64,000 nt of DNA from positions 620,001 to 684,000 of the forward strand of contig JBBCIS010000008.1 in NCBI GenBank assembly GCA_037189845.1, in the 5' to 3' direction. Numbering within the stretch: the stretch's first letter is position 1; every line of letters begins with the position of its first letter. The position numbers were made by a program, and so were the translations under genes. Of the stretch, positions 17,590-27,749 are shown one piece after another. The stretch is from JAMLHH01 sp037189845 (GTDB lineage: Bacteria > Bacteroidota > Bacteroidia > Chitinophagales > JADIYW01). Under the pieces are notes generated by a model, which saw only the letters and a list, made by a program, of their open reading frames with translations, was not told where the DNA came from and searched no databases.

Positions 17590-19905
17590 CTAAAAAGGAT
17601 AACCTATCGCTATATTCCAGACAAAATTCTGCTTGCGCCAGGATTTGAAACTATCTTCGGGAAATTCATTGACCCATCGATTGCCTTCCTGCATATAAGG
17701 TTTATAAAGCGGAATACCTAAATCTGCCCTGATGACAAAGAAATCAAAATCCAGCCTTAACCCGGCTCCGGTTCCGATAGCAAGCTGTTGGTAAAATTCG
17801 TTGAACTTAAATTGTCCATCCGGGCGATTCGGGTCATCTTTGAGCAACCATACATTGCCTGCATCGATAAATAATCCTAATCTTAAAAATTTATACAGCG
17901 TAAAACGATATTCTGCATTGAGCACAAGCTTGACATCTCCGGTCTGCTCTATCGGATTAATATCTCCACCATTTGCCGCAGAAGAATATCTTCCGGGGCC
18001 TACCGATCTGAACGGGAATGCACGCAATGTATTCGGCCCTCCTACAAAAAACTGTTTGATATATGGTAATGTTGTGCTGTTGCCATATCCCGTCCCTATA
18101 CCTGTATTAATACGTGTCACGACCTGTGATTTACGGGAAATCTGCCAGTAATGTCTCAGCTCCAGATCTACTTTGGCATATTGCGAAAAAGCTTCTTTTA
18201 ATATCGTATAAGGTTGCTCGCCATTTCGCTTGAACAATCTGAATGCACCATACAGGGAATTTCCTGCAATCTCTCCGAATGCGTTGAACTGTATATAGCT
18301 TTTATCTCCCGGGCGACGTTTGGTATTGATATTGAAACCATAATTTCCACCGATGATGGTCATGTTTTCAAAACTGGTTTTCAGCAAAGGATTTTTGTCG
18401 AGCAGTGCCTGAAATTCCGCTGTTCTGTTGAGAAGACTGACCCTGTTCAAACTGATTGGTTCAAAAACATGTTGTATTCTTGTACCTTTCATCCAATCAT
18501 AACCATAAGCCAGCTGTATAGAGTATAAAGTATAATATTGCAGCCACTTCTGAAAATTGAGCTGAGCTTTGATATATGTTTTGGGCACATTTTCGCCATA
18601 AGTTTTCCGGTCTCTTCTGAAACCTACCAGACGGGGAATGTCCTGACGGATTTCCAGATTAGATGTGATGATATTCAGTTGCGCTTTACCATTGATGGAT
18701 TGCAACTCTGTACCGAAACCAAGCTTAACAGTTAATCTTTCGGCTCTACGGTAAAGATTTTTATTGATATAGCTTACAGAAACCGATGTTCCTAAAAAGC
18801 TCCTGTTGGAAGTACTTGCCTCAAAATCAGCTTCAAATCCCTGGTGCTGTGCCGGGTTGAGATAAATTTTGGCGTCCAGACTGTCATTTTTCACCTTTTC
18901 ATACTGGATATTTACGTACCTGAACAAATCCATATTAATGAAACGGCTAGCAGTATTGTTATAATTCCTGACCGAAAATGGCCGCCCCGGCTCTATCAGC
19001 GTATTTCTGTAAATCACCCGTGATCTCAGAAAATCCGCATCCTGATGTATCATGATATTGTTGTACAGCTCTCTGGATTTGACAGGGACAGAATCATCTC
19101 TTGCTCCCAGATCTTCCACAGCATATACATCTACTTTCCGAATAAAATATTTCCTATGTAAGGAGTCATCTTTCGGTGCCTGAATACGTAATTGTACATC
19201 TATAGAATCTCCTGCTTTGGCAGTATCTATCACATAAAAAATATCCTGTGCATCAAAATCATAATATCCGAATCTCCGGATAAACTCTGCCAGCTCTGTC
19301 CTGTCTGAAGTAAAATGTTCCAGCTGATAGATATTCCCCTCTTTAACCTGCAAGTTTTTTTCAAATCTTCGAAACAGAGTATCCAGCTGTGTACCGAAGC
19401 TTTGTTTTTCAAATGAGCGGATATAAGTAGGTCCGTTGTGTTGGATCTGATAAAGATATTTACCGGTTTTGTTTTTTATAACAGCTTTGCTGCTAACCTG
19501 CGTATTGAAATATCCGTTGTCCTGCATGGTTTTCTGGACAACTTTTTCCATCGTCAAAGGATCTACATCTGACATCAGTACAGGCTTCTCTCCTATCTTG
19601 TTTTTCAGCCAGTGCTTCAGGCTTTTTTTCTTTTCCGGATTAGGTTCTACTTTGCTGTACAGCCATTGCTTGGTATAGAATAATCCTAAAAATTTGGAAT
19701 TGGCTTTGGGCGATAATTTATCTTTGACAACCGGTTCTAAATCTTTCTTTTTTACTATAACCGATGGATTAGAAAACTCCAGATCTGCACCCTGATACAT
19801 GACGTCTCCTTCTTTGAGAAACTTCGATGGACTGCATCCTATAATGATTACAGACGATATACAACAGACAATAGACAACAGACGGCAGGATACGGACGAG
19901 GCCAT
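17590..19905 (-). CDS. tamL: BamA/TamA-family outer-membrane lipoprotein, TamL-like, 771 aa
   Basis: The product has a lipoprotein signal peptide (lipobox IIIGC, Cys about 24 residues after the chosen start), periplasmic POTRA-like repeats (about residues 30-350), and a C-terminal beta-barrel of the bacterial surface antigen (D15) type with signatures FVGGPNTLRAFPFRSVGPG and GAGLRLDFDFFVIRADLGIP, ending FVWNIAIGYPF. Bacteroidota use such a lipidated TamA variant, TamL, with TamB in outer-membrane protein or lipid transport. tamB lies on the same strand about 2.4 kb upstream. I chose ATG 19905 because it gives a normal lipoprotein signal; an in-frame ATG at 19989 adds an unlikely charged extension. 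Confidence 0.85.
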   Translation of the reverse strand: MASSVSCRLLSIVCCISSVIIIGCSPSKFLKEGDVMYQGADLEFSNPSVIVKKKDLEPVVKDKLSPKANSKFLGLFYTKQWLYSKVEPNPEKKKSLKHWLKNKIGEKPVLMSDVDPLTMEKVVQKTMQDNGYFNTQVSSKAVIKNKTGKYLYQIQHNGPTYIRSFEKQSFGTQLDTLFRRFEKNLQVKEGNIYQLEHFTSDRTELAEFIRRFGYYDFDAQDIFYVIDTAKAGDSIDVQLRIQAPKDDSLHRKYFIRKVDVYAVEDLGARDDSVPVKSRELYNNIMIHQDADFLRSRVIYRNTLIEPGRPFSVRNYNNTASRFINMDLFRYVNIQYEKVKNDSLDAKIYLNPAQHQGFEADFEASTSNRSFLGTSVSVSYINKNLYRRAERLTVKLGFGTELQSINGKAQLNIITSNLEIRQDIPRLVGFRRDRKTYGENVPKTYIKAQLNFQKWLQYYTLYSIQLAYGYDWMKGTRIQHVFEPISLNRVSLLNRTAEFQALLDKNPLLKTSFENMTIIGGNYGFNINTKRRPGDKSYIQFNAFGEIAGNSLYGAFRLFKRNGEQPYTILKEAFSQYAKVDLELRHYWQISRKSQVVTRINTGIGTGYGNSTTLPYIKQFFVGGPNTLRAFPFRSVGPGRYSSAANGGDINPIEQTGDVKLVLNAEYRFTLYKFLRLGLFIDAGNVWLLKDDPNRPDGQFKFNEFYQQLAIGTGAGLRLDFDFFVIRADLGIPLYKPYMQEGNRWVNEFPEDSFKSWRKQNFVWNIAIGYPF

Positions 19906-20610
19906 TGTCGTTATTTCTGATAATAGCAGTATCTGTAGGCTTTTTCGTTCTGTCTTTTGTTTCATCTCATGAATTTTTCCCGACAACAAAAGTATATCAA
20001 TTACAAGTATTGCGCAAAAGTAGCACTCAGATCGCAGATTTGTAAAATTTAGTAAGATTTAATCTGTGCTATACTTTCCTCAGGGTAAAACGCTCAGCAT
20101 AGGTAACTAAGGAGATCATGGTCACCCGTCAAACTATATCGAAATGCGACTTGTCAAGCTAAAGAATGAGTAAAAGCAACAACTATCAAAATGCATTAAA
20201 CTAATCCAAACTATAATTTAAAAATCTTAGAATGGTCGATGTCGATGGATAAATATACCCGAAACAGTCGAATAAAGTAAAAATGATCTGTTACATTTTT
20301 CCAATCTATATCCTGCGCCACTGACTTTACAGGCGTGACATTCACAAGACAAAGACTCTGGCAAAAATCCCCACCTTTATACGATATAAAAATTTAGCTT
20401 TTACTTTATAACTAAGCTTAATATCAAGAGAAAACACTGAGAGAAGTTTTGGAAATTTTCATCATCGAGAATAATGCAGGACGTTGAGTATATCCGAAAT
20501 GTGGGAAATATAGGAATAGTGGAAAAACGGTTGTCCTGTAAAAATTTAATACCCTGATGTCCAATGTATGCGTTACATTATATGGACTTAATTTTAAAAG
20601 CAGCAACATT
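19906..20610. other. Intergenic region between tamL and the PNPOx-like gene
   Basis: About 700 bp without a convincing gene. The codons are stop-rich in all frames. I see a weak inverted repeat CAGATT/AATCTG at about 20034-20076 but no TAnnTTTG element, terminator or RNA gene. It is part of the segment that separates tamL from tamB. Confidence 0.5.
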
Positions 20611-21117
20611 ATGAGTACAGAGAATTTGCACAGCAGGGAAGCCATTGACAAAATCAGGGAAATGGTAGATAAGATTGACATTAGTATGATGTGTTCTTTT
20701 ACTTCGGAAAGTGATTATCCGCACGCGGTTCCTATGAGCCGACAGGAAGTGGATGAAGATGGTAATATCTGGTTTCTGTTTTCTTCGGAAAGCGAAACGC
20801 ACCGGAATCTCCTGAAGAACAATAAGGTCAGCTTGCTTTATGCTCACGTCGGCGATTACAATTTTTTGAGCATCAACGGGACAGCTGAAATCTCACAGGA
20901 CAAGGAACGGATTGATAAATACTGGAACAAGATGATTGAGGCCTGGTTCGAGAAAGGGAAAGACGACCCTCGTATCCGGGTATTGAAAGTGACGCCGGAG
21001 GATGCTCATTATTGGGACAATAAATCCAACAAGCTGATTACACTCATGAAAATCGTAACGAGTGCAGTTTCGGGACAACAGCTGGATATTGGCAGAGAGG
21101 GTGAGCTGAATTTATAG
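20611..21117 (+). CDS. Pyridoxamine 5'-phosphate oxidase-like (general stress protein 26 type), 168 aa
   Basis: Flavin-binding split-barrel fold of the PNPOx-like family. It begins MSTENLHSREAIDKIREMVD and shows IDISMMCSFTSESDYPHAVP, then MSRQEVDEDGNIWFLFSSES, and later YNFLSINGTAEISQDKERID and WFEKGKDDPRIRVLKV, which match the general-stress-protein subgroup. It probably binds FMN or a related cofactor; substrate unknown. The frame is open to 20557, but ATG 20611 gives the family start. It stands alone on the plus strand inside the gap between tamL and tamB, so it is probably a local insertion. Confidence 0.85.
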   Translation: MSTENLHSREAIDKIREMVDKIDISMMCSFTSESDYPHAVPMSRQEVDEDGNIWFLFSSESETHRNLLKNNKVSLLYAHVGDYNFLSINGTAEISQDKERIDKYWNKMIEAWFEKGKDDPRIRVLKVTPEDAHYWDNKSNKLITLMKIVTSAVSGQQLDIGREGELNL

Positions 21118-21173
21118 TTTGCCGGTAGGATGAGTCAGATAATTTTTCAATTCATTAAAATAATAAGTATTAT

Positions 21174-21566
21174 GAGAAACAGCCCCAAGGTAGGCGACAA
21201 TTTGGGATAAGTTCCGCCAAAAGAACTGGATGCTTTGACAGTAAAATTTGCCCGACATAACCATCCGCAATACCCTACGACTCAAAAACGGAAGTAGAAA
21301 AATCTGAAGCGATGAGCATGAAAAGTAAGGTGCGTTTTGAGTCGATGACGTGAGCAAAACGTCTTTGGATAAGATGAAACAGGAATTGGAGAAAGAAGAT
21401 ACTATGGCAGTTCTGATTGCTTCGCACGTCGGAAAACAGAATTCAAAGAAGAAAAAGAGAAGGAAATTCAGCACTCTTACCTTAAGAAAGCGTCAGTTTG
21501 TTATGGCGCATTTTATACACATGAGGGCGACTCAGTCAATAAACTTGCGGACAATCATGATTAGTT
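21174..21566 (+). pseudogene. Possible decayed gene with several frameshifts
   Basis: Protein-like pieces appear in order in different plus-strand frames: MRNSPKVGDNLG from 21174, VPPKELDALTVKFARHNHPQ from about 21211, TSLDKMKQELEKEDTMAVLI from about 21360, and YLKKASVCYGAFYTHEGDSV ending at a TAG near 21564. No frame is open throughout. Together they look like a broken gene of about 130 residues whose family I do not recognise. This is an interpretation by eye only. Confidence 0.35.
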
Positions 21567-21775
21567 GCAATCAAACGGTATTATACTCCACGTAAATACA
21601 CTATTCCTTTGGCTTGAGCTTTTGCGATTTGAATATTATACAAATTGCAACTTTAAAATTTTACAGCCGTTAATGCCAACGTCCCGCGAATACGGGAATA
21701 TACAGAACAATGAGGCGGAGCCTGAATGGAGCTGTATGAATGTATCGGTAGTATCAAACTATAAAATTTCAGGTA

Positions 21776-22039
21776 ATGGAAAGCAGCAGATTCTTTACCA
21801 TATTAGGCTGGACAGCGACGGGAACAGCAATGGCAATGTATATTTCCTATATCCCTCAAATCAGCAGCAACCTTAACGGAATGAAAGGCGATTGGCTGCA
21901 ACCTCTGGTCGCCGGTATCAACTGTACGCTATGGGTGACTTATGGTATCCTGAAAAAGCCCAAACGTGACTGGCCTATCATTGTCGCCAATCTTCCCGGT
22001 ATTATATTCGGATTTTTTGCCTTCCTTACAGCCATTTGA
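21776..22039 (+). CDS. SemiSWEET sugar transporter, 87 aa
   Basis: Short membrane protein of the MtN3/saliva family with a single three-helix bundle, the bacterial half-size form that dimerises to transport sugars. Helix 1 ends in SYIPQIS, carrying the Pro27-Gln28 motif of SemiSWEETs. Helix 2 is LQPLVAGINCTLWVTYGIL with the conserved Asn/Trp region, and helix 3 is WPIIVANLPGIIFGFFAFLTA. The length fits the family (about 85-95 residues). The substrate is not known from sequence. The region just upstream is degraded and no promoter was identified. Confidence 0.9.
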   Translation: MESSRFFTILGWTATGTAMAMYISYIPQISSNLNGMKGDWLQPLVAGINCTLWVTYGILKKPKRDWPIIVANLPGIIFGFFAFLTAI

Positions 22040-22298
22040 TAAGCTGCAGGTAAGCAGTAATGACTGGAAATACGGCTGACTGTACAGCAAAGCAGTTAAT
22101 CCCTAACTCCACAGAATTAAACAACTTCCTTGCATAAAGTTATAAAAATCATAAAGTTTTTCACTTCAATTTAATGCATTCAGTAGAATTTGCTGTTCAA
22201 ATGTATATTAATGACTTTCAATAAATATGACACAGGCAGATCGTTCCTCTGTAGGAACCCGTTGAACTTTTACATTCTTGTAGAAAAAACAACTATAA

Positions 22299-25200
22299 TC
22301 ACTTCTTCCGCTTCACTATCTTCCCAAATTTGGTTTTATACGAGAATCCTGCTCCGGTACGCCAGAGATTGTTTTCGTTGAGAACATCGTAATCAGTTTT
22401 CTGAAAAACTTTCACACGATATTTGCCATCTTCCGTGATTTTATATTCGAGTACAAAATCTCCGGCTACTCCCGACAATCCTTGTCTTTCTTCATTGCCC
22501 GAACCTACATCCACATTTCCACCAACACTGATAACTAATTTGTCGTTGAATAAAGTCTGGCTCACACCCAGATTAACTTCTGTAATCTGACCTCCACCTT
22601 CTGTGACCTGGTCATCATACTGGTCCATATTGAAGTTAAACTCTAAACCCTCAGCACTACTCGCCAGCCTGTTCAGCTGGGTATTGATCAAATCTCCCAC
22701 ACTCCGCAATGCAGTGGATGTTCCTGTGGTAGCTATATTTCCGGTAGAACTACTACCAGTAAAGCTATTGAACAGCAATAAGCTGAAGACTTCTTTGTTG
22801 AGGTCGGATTCGTTGAGTCTCAGCCTGTCCAATGCCTGAGTGACCGAGCTTCCCACCGGGCCGGAAGAAGATTCCGGTATTTCTATATCAAATTTCAGTT
22901 CAGGCGCTGACAATCTACCCTGTGCATTGAGCACAACCCCGACATTGGCACGTTTTCGGACATTATCTTTTTCCGATTCGCTCAGCATGCTTACATCATT
23001 ATTCAGCAAAGGCAAAGTGCTTGCCTGTGTATTATATCTGGCTTTGATATCCAGCATAGCATTCATCACATCTCCTGTGAAAGTAACTTTACCACCCGGT
23101 ACGATTTCAAAGTTTTTCTTCAAAAGATTCTGGAATGAGAACCTGTAATTTCCTTCTTTCACTGTATAAACACCTGTTATATCCAGATTGCCTGATGGCG
23201 GGATTTTCACCAGAAGCTGCGCATTACCCCTGATTTCAAGATTGTCTCCGGTAATCGGATCGATGACGATACTGACAGTAGCATCATCCGTCACGTTGAC
23301 TTCTATAGTCAAATCAATTTGAGTGGACAGCTGATACTTTAATTTCGCAATACTATCCACTTGCTGTTCGGTATAATTATCTAATCCGTCTACAAAAACT
23401 ATATAGGATTCCTGTTGCAGAATGGCATCACCGGAAATGAGCTGAACGCCCACATCTGTTTTAGGCTGTGTTGTCACTTTTACATTGATCACAGGCAAAT
23501 CCAGATCTCCTTTGATAGTAGCGTTGGCGTTTGCGTATAGCTTACCGTAGAATAAAGCATCCGGTAATTTTTCACTGTTCAGGAAAGTGAAATTTTTCGA
23601 ATCCAGCTTCAGATCAAATCTGAACTTCTGAAACAATTCATGGGCAATACTACCCGACAACCTGGCCTGATTGGAAGCACTGTCTGTAAAAACAAAATTG
23701 GGCTGGATGGCAGCATCAGTGATACCAATCGTTCCGTTTTTAATCGTGTACTGAGTTCCTAAAGCTTCCACTTTTGCACTCACATTATCTAATTGCAGCT
23801 GACCATTGACGCTCGGTGCTTCTACTGTACCTTTGACATCTATCTTACCTTTTATCGCTCCTGAAACATTGCTCGCTACTGAAGTCAGAAAAGGTTCAAA
23901 AGGTGCTAAAACTATGTTTTTCACATCCAGCGAAGCATTGACTCCGCCATCTGAAATATTGTATTTTGCATCGGCCTGTAAAAGATTTTCTCCACCTGTC
24001 AGAGATAAAACAGCGTTTACCAAATCACCTCTTTTATCAGCATTCAGCTTTAAATCTCCTACTGTCTGGTTATTGACCGCAATCTTCTGAATGCTCAGAT
24101 CTCCTTCTATCGGAGCTTCTGCACCTGTCAGCCCCACTTTCAAATCGCCATTGATTTCACCTTTGAAAGTAGTAGAATCGAATTTGATGAGCTGTAAAAT
24201 ATTGTTGATATCAAACTGTGCAAAAGCTACGTTCAACAAGGAAGTATCTCCTCCTACAGAAAGGCTTTGTCCATTGGAGCTCAGTTTTATGGTTGGAATT
24301 TCGGCGATATTTTTAATGTTCAAAGGGGCTTCCTGCAGTACATTCCATTCTTTAAAATTGAGATAAAAAGGGTCTTCCAGATTCAGGAACATCTCCTCTC
24401 CTGTACCGTCTATCATCGCATTGAATCCCAGTCTGTAATTCACGGAATCTTCTACAACTTTTGCGCTCAGCTTCGCACGTTTTTCACTCATGGAAGCATC
24501 TACTTTAATAGTAGGAATAGACATGGTTTCAGATAATTGTACGGATATAATGGACAAAGCCGTTTTCAACTGCCCGCCCTGATTGTCACCCGACATCTGG
24601 ATATCTTTGATCACAATATCACCATATTGCACCTCCGGAACAGATAATTTCAAATCACTCAGATTATTAGGAGCATCCAGTGAAAAAGTCAGGCTTGCAG
24701 TATCCAGCTTTCTCAAATCCACCTGAAACATCTGCGCCAGCTTGGTCGGGTCTTTTATCGAAACTTCTACATTCACATAATCCTGACGGATAGAATCTGT
24801 TTTGGCTTCTGATACCGCATCATCGGTTTCAGGACCTCCTACAAAAGATGAAACAGGAAAATACTGGTCGGCAAAATTGGTAAATATCACCGGCAAATCT
24901 GCTGTTTTGTAATTACCCGTCAGCTTTGCATTCAAAACCGGAGATTGTAAAGTCAGCTCACGGTTTTTACCTTCGGGAATCTCCGCTGTGAAATGTATAG
25001 AATCTGCTCTCCAGGTTGTGCTGTCATTTTTCAGAACAATATCCTTGATAGAAGCATAGCCCAGGATATCATCCACGGTGTAACCCTGTAGATCTGCATC
25101 AATTTTCAATTGCACGCTCAACGGGTAGCTCAACAGATTCATCGTGTGCAGATTCAAAGTATCTATTTGTCCCTGTACTTTTATCACCGGAATACTGTCA

Positions 25201-27227
25201 TTCAAATCCGCAAAACCTTCGATTCTCAATTGAGCATTCGGATCATTCGCCTCTATCAGACCATCAAATTTCTTGCTGTCCACCTGACCATTGACCAATA
25301 AATCTCTGAATGTATATCCCTGAAAAGTCACATCGTCTACCTGTAGCTTGAGCTGAGTCTGCAAATCTTCCAATGTCATCCCTTTACCGTCCACTTCAAT
25401 ATTCGCATTCAGATATCCCAGGCTATCATTTTGCAGGATTTTTTGCAAAGCAATTTCATTCAAAGCTATCGTTCCTTTGTACTCAGCATTGGAGTAATCT
25501 TTGTTCATTTTCACCAATAAATCCGCTATAATAGCACCCACGGAACTATTCAGCGTACCGTCCACATCATAATCATACAAGCCGCCTTTGACCTTACCTT
25601 TAAAAGATGCTGTTTCCACAGCTTTCAATTGCGCAGGAGCATCCATCACCGCTTCCAGATCTTTTACGCCTGTGGTCAGATGTTGTACAGACAAATCATA
25701 TCTCAACCGCTCCGTATTCATTACATTCTGCACCCGACCATTGAGCTTCGCACCAGTCTGGCTTTGAGTCAAAAGTTCGAGATTCTGAACATTCAGATTC
25801 GCTAAAGTTCCCTGCAAAGCACCTTTCAGCTCTACCCTACCCAATCTGTCTGCCTGAGGTTTCAAAGTACCTTTCGGCAAAAACGGTTTCACCTCCGCAA
25901 TATGCGTACGTGCATCCACACGGACATTGTTCAGAGCCAGCTGATTCATATCCATCGCATGACGGACATTTCCCGAAAGAAATACTGAATTCCAGGCAAT
26001 CTGTGCACTCAGATGCTGAACAGTGATATCATCTACACGACCATCAATCAGGCCATCCACCACCAGCATCTCATTTTTCAGATGCTGAATTTCTGCGATG
26101 CTATCCAGAGACGGCACAAAATATATCACATCCTGCAATGCCAGCTTCAAAGAATCCACCATCAGATGAGCCTGAGTCTGCGCATCCATATCGAGCAGCT
26201 GCGCATATCCGGCATATTGCAAAGCCACATCCGCACTCCCCTGGCTACGGGCAGTCAGCAGCTCAAAACCTCTGACAGCAGCCTGTTTTTCATCAAAAGA
26301 TATTTCTCCTTTCAAAGATTTCAGGTTAAAGCGCTCATTCAGCTGCACAGAAATATCTTCCACGTTGAGCTGAGCCAGCTTTTCATCCACACGCACATCT
26401 TTCAGAGCGATATTCAGGTTGCGGGCATCTACATACTGAGGATTAAAATAGCGGCCATTTTCTGTATTTCCATACTGATAAAAGAGATTTGAATTTTTCA
26501 GATTCAGCCGGTCTACCATCACTGTCAATCCCAAATCCTTCAACGGAAAAATCACTTCAGGAACAATAGTATCTACTGCTTCGGGTAATGTTTCCGGTGG
26601 CGGCAAATCAAACATTTTTGCCTGTAAATTCAAACTATCCACCTCAAACTTCACTACATGAAAGAGCATTTTATCCAAATCCATTTCTTTCATTTTCAGC
26701 GTTGTCTGCGCCAGATTTGCACCAATATTTCCGGACAACAAATCCGCTTTTGCACGGATATCTTTCAGATGCACCTCCCCTATTTTTATCACAAAAGATG
26801 ATGTACTTTCTGTCGTATCTTCCGAAGCAAAAGCATCTACGATAAACTGATAGCTGAATGTAGAATCCTGCGCCTGCTTAAGATGAGCTACGGCATGGTC
26901 TAAAGTAATTTTTTCAAGATTCACCTCACTTTTCAGCAAGCCGAACAGCGAAATATCTACCTTTAAATCTTTGGCATAGAGTAAAGTATCACCCTCCAGA
27001 TCTTCCACATAAATTCCTTTCACCCGTACATTATCCAGAAAATTGATAGCAATCTTCTCCACCGAAATAGTCGAGCCTACTTTACCTGACAACCAGTTGA
27101 CAGCCAGATGAGTGACCTTAGTTTGAATAAACGGAATCTGCAGGAGCAACAGTAATACCAACAGCAATGCAAGCACCCCTCCGATGCCGTAAGCCAAGTA
27201 CCTGATTATTTTCTTAATAACTTTCAA
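22299..27227 (-). CDS. tamB: Translocation/assembly module protein TamB, 1642 aa
   Basis: Very long AsmA-like bridge protein. The N-terminal signal anchor is IIRYLAYGIGGVLALLLVLL with a long Leu run, followed by a repetitive beta-taco of short hydrophobic strands such as VNLEKITLDHAVAHL and DVTFQGYTFRDLLVNGQV. The C-terminal TamB (DUF490) domain covers about the last 370 residues, with IPPSGNLDITGVYTVKEGNY, NFEIVPGGKVTFTGDV and VNLGVSQTLFNDKLVISVGG. It ends in a basic KFGKIVKRKK. TamB spans the periplasm and works with TamA/TamL at the outer membrane, and AsmA-like proteins are implicated in phospholipid transport. The TamL gene lies downstream on the same strand but is separated by a 2.4-kb segment holding plus-strand genes, so they are unlikely to share one transcript here. 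Confidence 0.93.
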   Translation of the reverse strand: MKVIKKIIRYLAYGIGGVLALLLVLLLLLQIPFIQTKVTHLAVNWLSGKVGSTISVEKIAINFLDNVRVKGIYVEDLEGDTLLYAKDLKVDISLFGLLKSEVNLEKITLDHAVAHLKQAQDSTFSYQFIVDAFASEDTTESTSSFVIKIGEVHLKDIRAKADLLSGNIGANLAQTTLKMKEMDLDKMLFHVVKFEVDSLNLQAKMFDLPPPETLPEAVDTIVPEVIFPLKDLGLTVMVDRLNLKNSNLFYQYGNTENGRYFNPQYVDARNLNIALKDVRVDEKLAQLNVEDISVQLNERFNLKSLKGEISFDEKQAAVRGFELLTARSQGSADVALQYAGYAQLLDMDAQTQAHLMVDSLKLALQDVIYFVPSLDSIAEIQHLKNEMLVVDGLIDGRVDDITVQHLSAQIAWNSVFLSGNVRHAMDMNQLALNNVRVDARTHIAEVKPFLPKGTLKPQADRLGRVELKGALQGTLANLNVQNLELLTQSQTGAKLNGRVQNVMNTERLRYDLSVQHLTTGVKDLEAVMDAPAQLKAVETASFKGKVKGGLYDYDVDGTLNSSVGAIIADLLVKMNKDYSNAEYKGTIALNEIALQKILQNDSLGYLNANIEVDGKGMTLEDLQTQLKLQVDDVTFQGYTFRDLLVNGQVDSKKFDGLIEANDPNAQLRIEGFADLNDSIPVIKVQGQIDTLNLHTMNLLSYPLSVQLKIDADLQGYTVDDILGYASIKDIVLKNDSTTWRADSIHFTAEIPEGKNRELTLQSPVLNAKLTGNYKTADLPVIFTNFADQYFPVSSFVGGPETDDAVSEAKTDSIRQDYVNVEVSIKDPTKLAQMFQVDLRKLDTASLTFSLDAPNNLSDLKLSVPEVQYGDIVIKDIQMSGDNQGGQLKTALSIISVQLSETMSIPTIKVDASMSEKRAKLSAKVVEDSVNYRLGFNAMIDGTGEEMFLNLEDPFYLNFKEWNVLQEAPLNIKNIAEIPTIKLSSNGQSLSVGGDTSLLNVAFAQFDINNILQLIKFDSTTFKGEINGDLKVGLTGAEAPIEGDLSIQKIAVNNQTVGDLKLNADKRGDLVNAVLSLTGGENLLQADAKYNISDGGVNASLDVKNIVLAPFEPFLTSVASNVSGAIKGKIDVKGTVEAPSVNGQLQLDNVSAKVEALGTQYTIKNGTIGITDAAIQPNFVFTDSASNQARLSGSIAHELFQKFRFDLKLDSKNFTFLNSEKLPDALFYGKLYANANATIKGDLDLPVINVKVTTQPKTDVGVQLISGDAILQQESYIVFVDGLDNYTEQQVDSIAKLKYQLSTQIDLTIEVNVTDDATVSIVIDPITGDNLEIRGNAQLLVKIPPSGNLDITGVYTVKEGNYRFSFQNLLKKNFEIVPGGKVTFTGDVMNAMLDIKARYNTQASTLPLLNNDVSMLSESEKDNVRKRANVGVVLNAQGRLSAPELKFDIEIPESSSGPVGSSVTQALDRLRLNESDLNKEVFSLLLFNSFTGSSSTGNIATTGTSTALRSVGDLINTQLNRLASSAEGLEFNFNMDQYDDQVTEGGGQITEVNLGVSQTLFNDKLVISVGGNVDVGSGNEERQGLSGVAGDFVLEYKITEDGKYRVKVFQKTDYDVLNENNLWRTGAGFSYKTKFGKIVKRKK

Positions 27228-27749
27228 AATTCCTTTAAATCTCTGTAAAAATAACTACTTCGGCAACATATACACCCTGTTACGATACGAATTATTGCCT
27301 TGTATTACGCAGTCACGACCATATAGTTTCAAAAAATGCAAATACAATGATGGCAGCTTTTCCGGCTATCGTTCATAGTCCTCGCTTCGTTGTTCCTCCT
27401 CGCTGCGGGCTGCGGCATACGCAACGCCGGAGACAGAGGAGGAGGCTGAGGGCTTGTGGTGGGTCTATGGAACCACCTCGAAACCAACGATGTTTCCATT
27501 ACTTTTCCAGACAATAATTTTCACAAAACCAATTCGCACAAATGCAAAACTTTGAAAAGTTCACATAGTTATAATTATTCATTAAAACATCTTACCTTTC
27601 TTTTCTCCTATGTATATAACCGCTTTAAATGGCATTTACAGAGATTTTGGAGAGTAATTACATGGTAGATTAACACCATATTGTGCAAACACAAACGTGA
27701 TGAGAAATTGCTAAAAACCGCTTAAATAATAACTTCTGAAAATAACTAT
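27228..27749. other. Intergenic region between tamB and the accessory pair
   Basis: About 520 bp with no convincing gene. It contains the GC-rich folded patch at 27365-27480 described separately; the rest is AT-rich. No TAnnTTTG element was found ahead of the gene at 27750. Confidence 0.5.
27365..27480. repeat. GC-rich, hairpin-forming patch
   Basis: A block of clearly higher GC content than its surroundings. It contains the inverted repeat CCTCCTC (27395-27401) / GAGGAGG (27436-27442) and a second hairpin GGTGG (27458-27462) / CCACC (27473-27477). The composition and nested palindromes suggest a dispersed repeat or the remnant of a mobile element. The 61-residue Pro/Arg-rich minus-strand frame across it does not look like a protein. 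Confidence 0.45.

Noticed and set aside
21112..21474. Minus-strand 120-codon frame downstream of the PNPOx-like gene
   Set aside because: Phe/Ser-rich, unlike a protein; the plus strand holds a better decayed coding trace.
27329..27514. 61-residue minus-strand frame rich in Pro and Arg in the GC-rich patch
   Set aside because: Composition reflects the GC-rich repeat, no promoter, no plausible fold; more likely a repeat than a gene.
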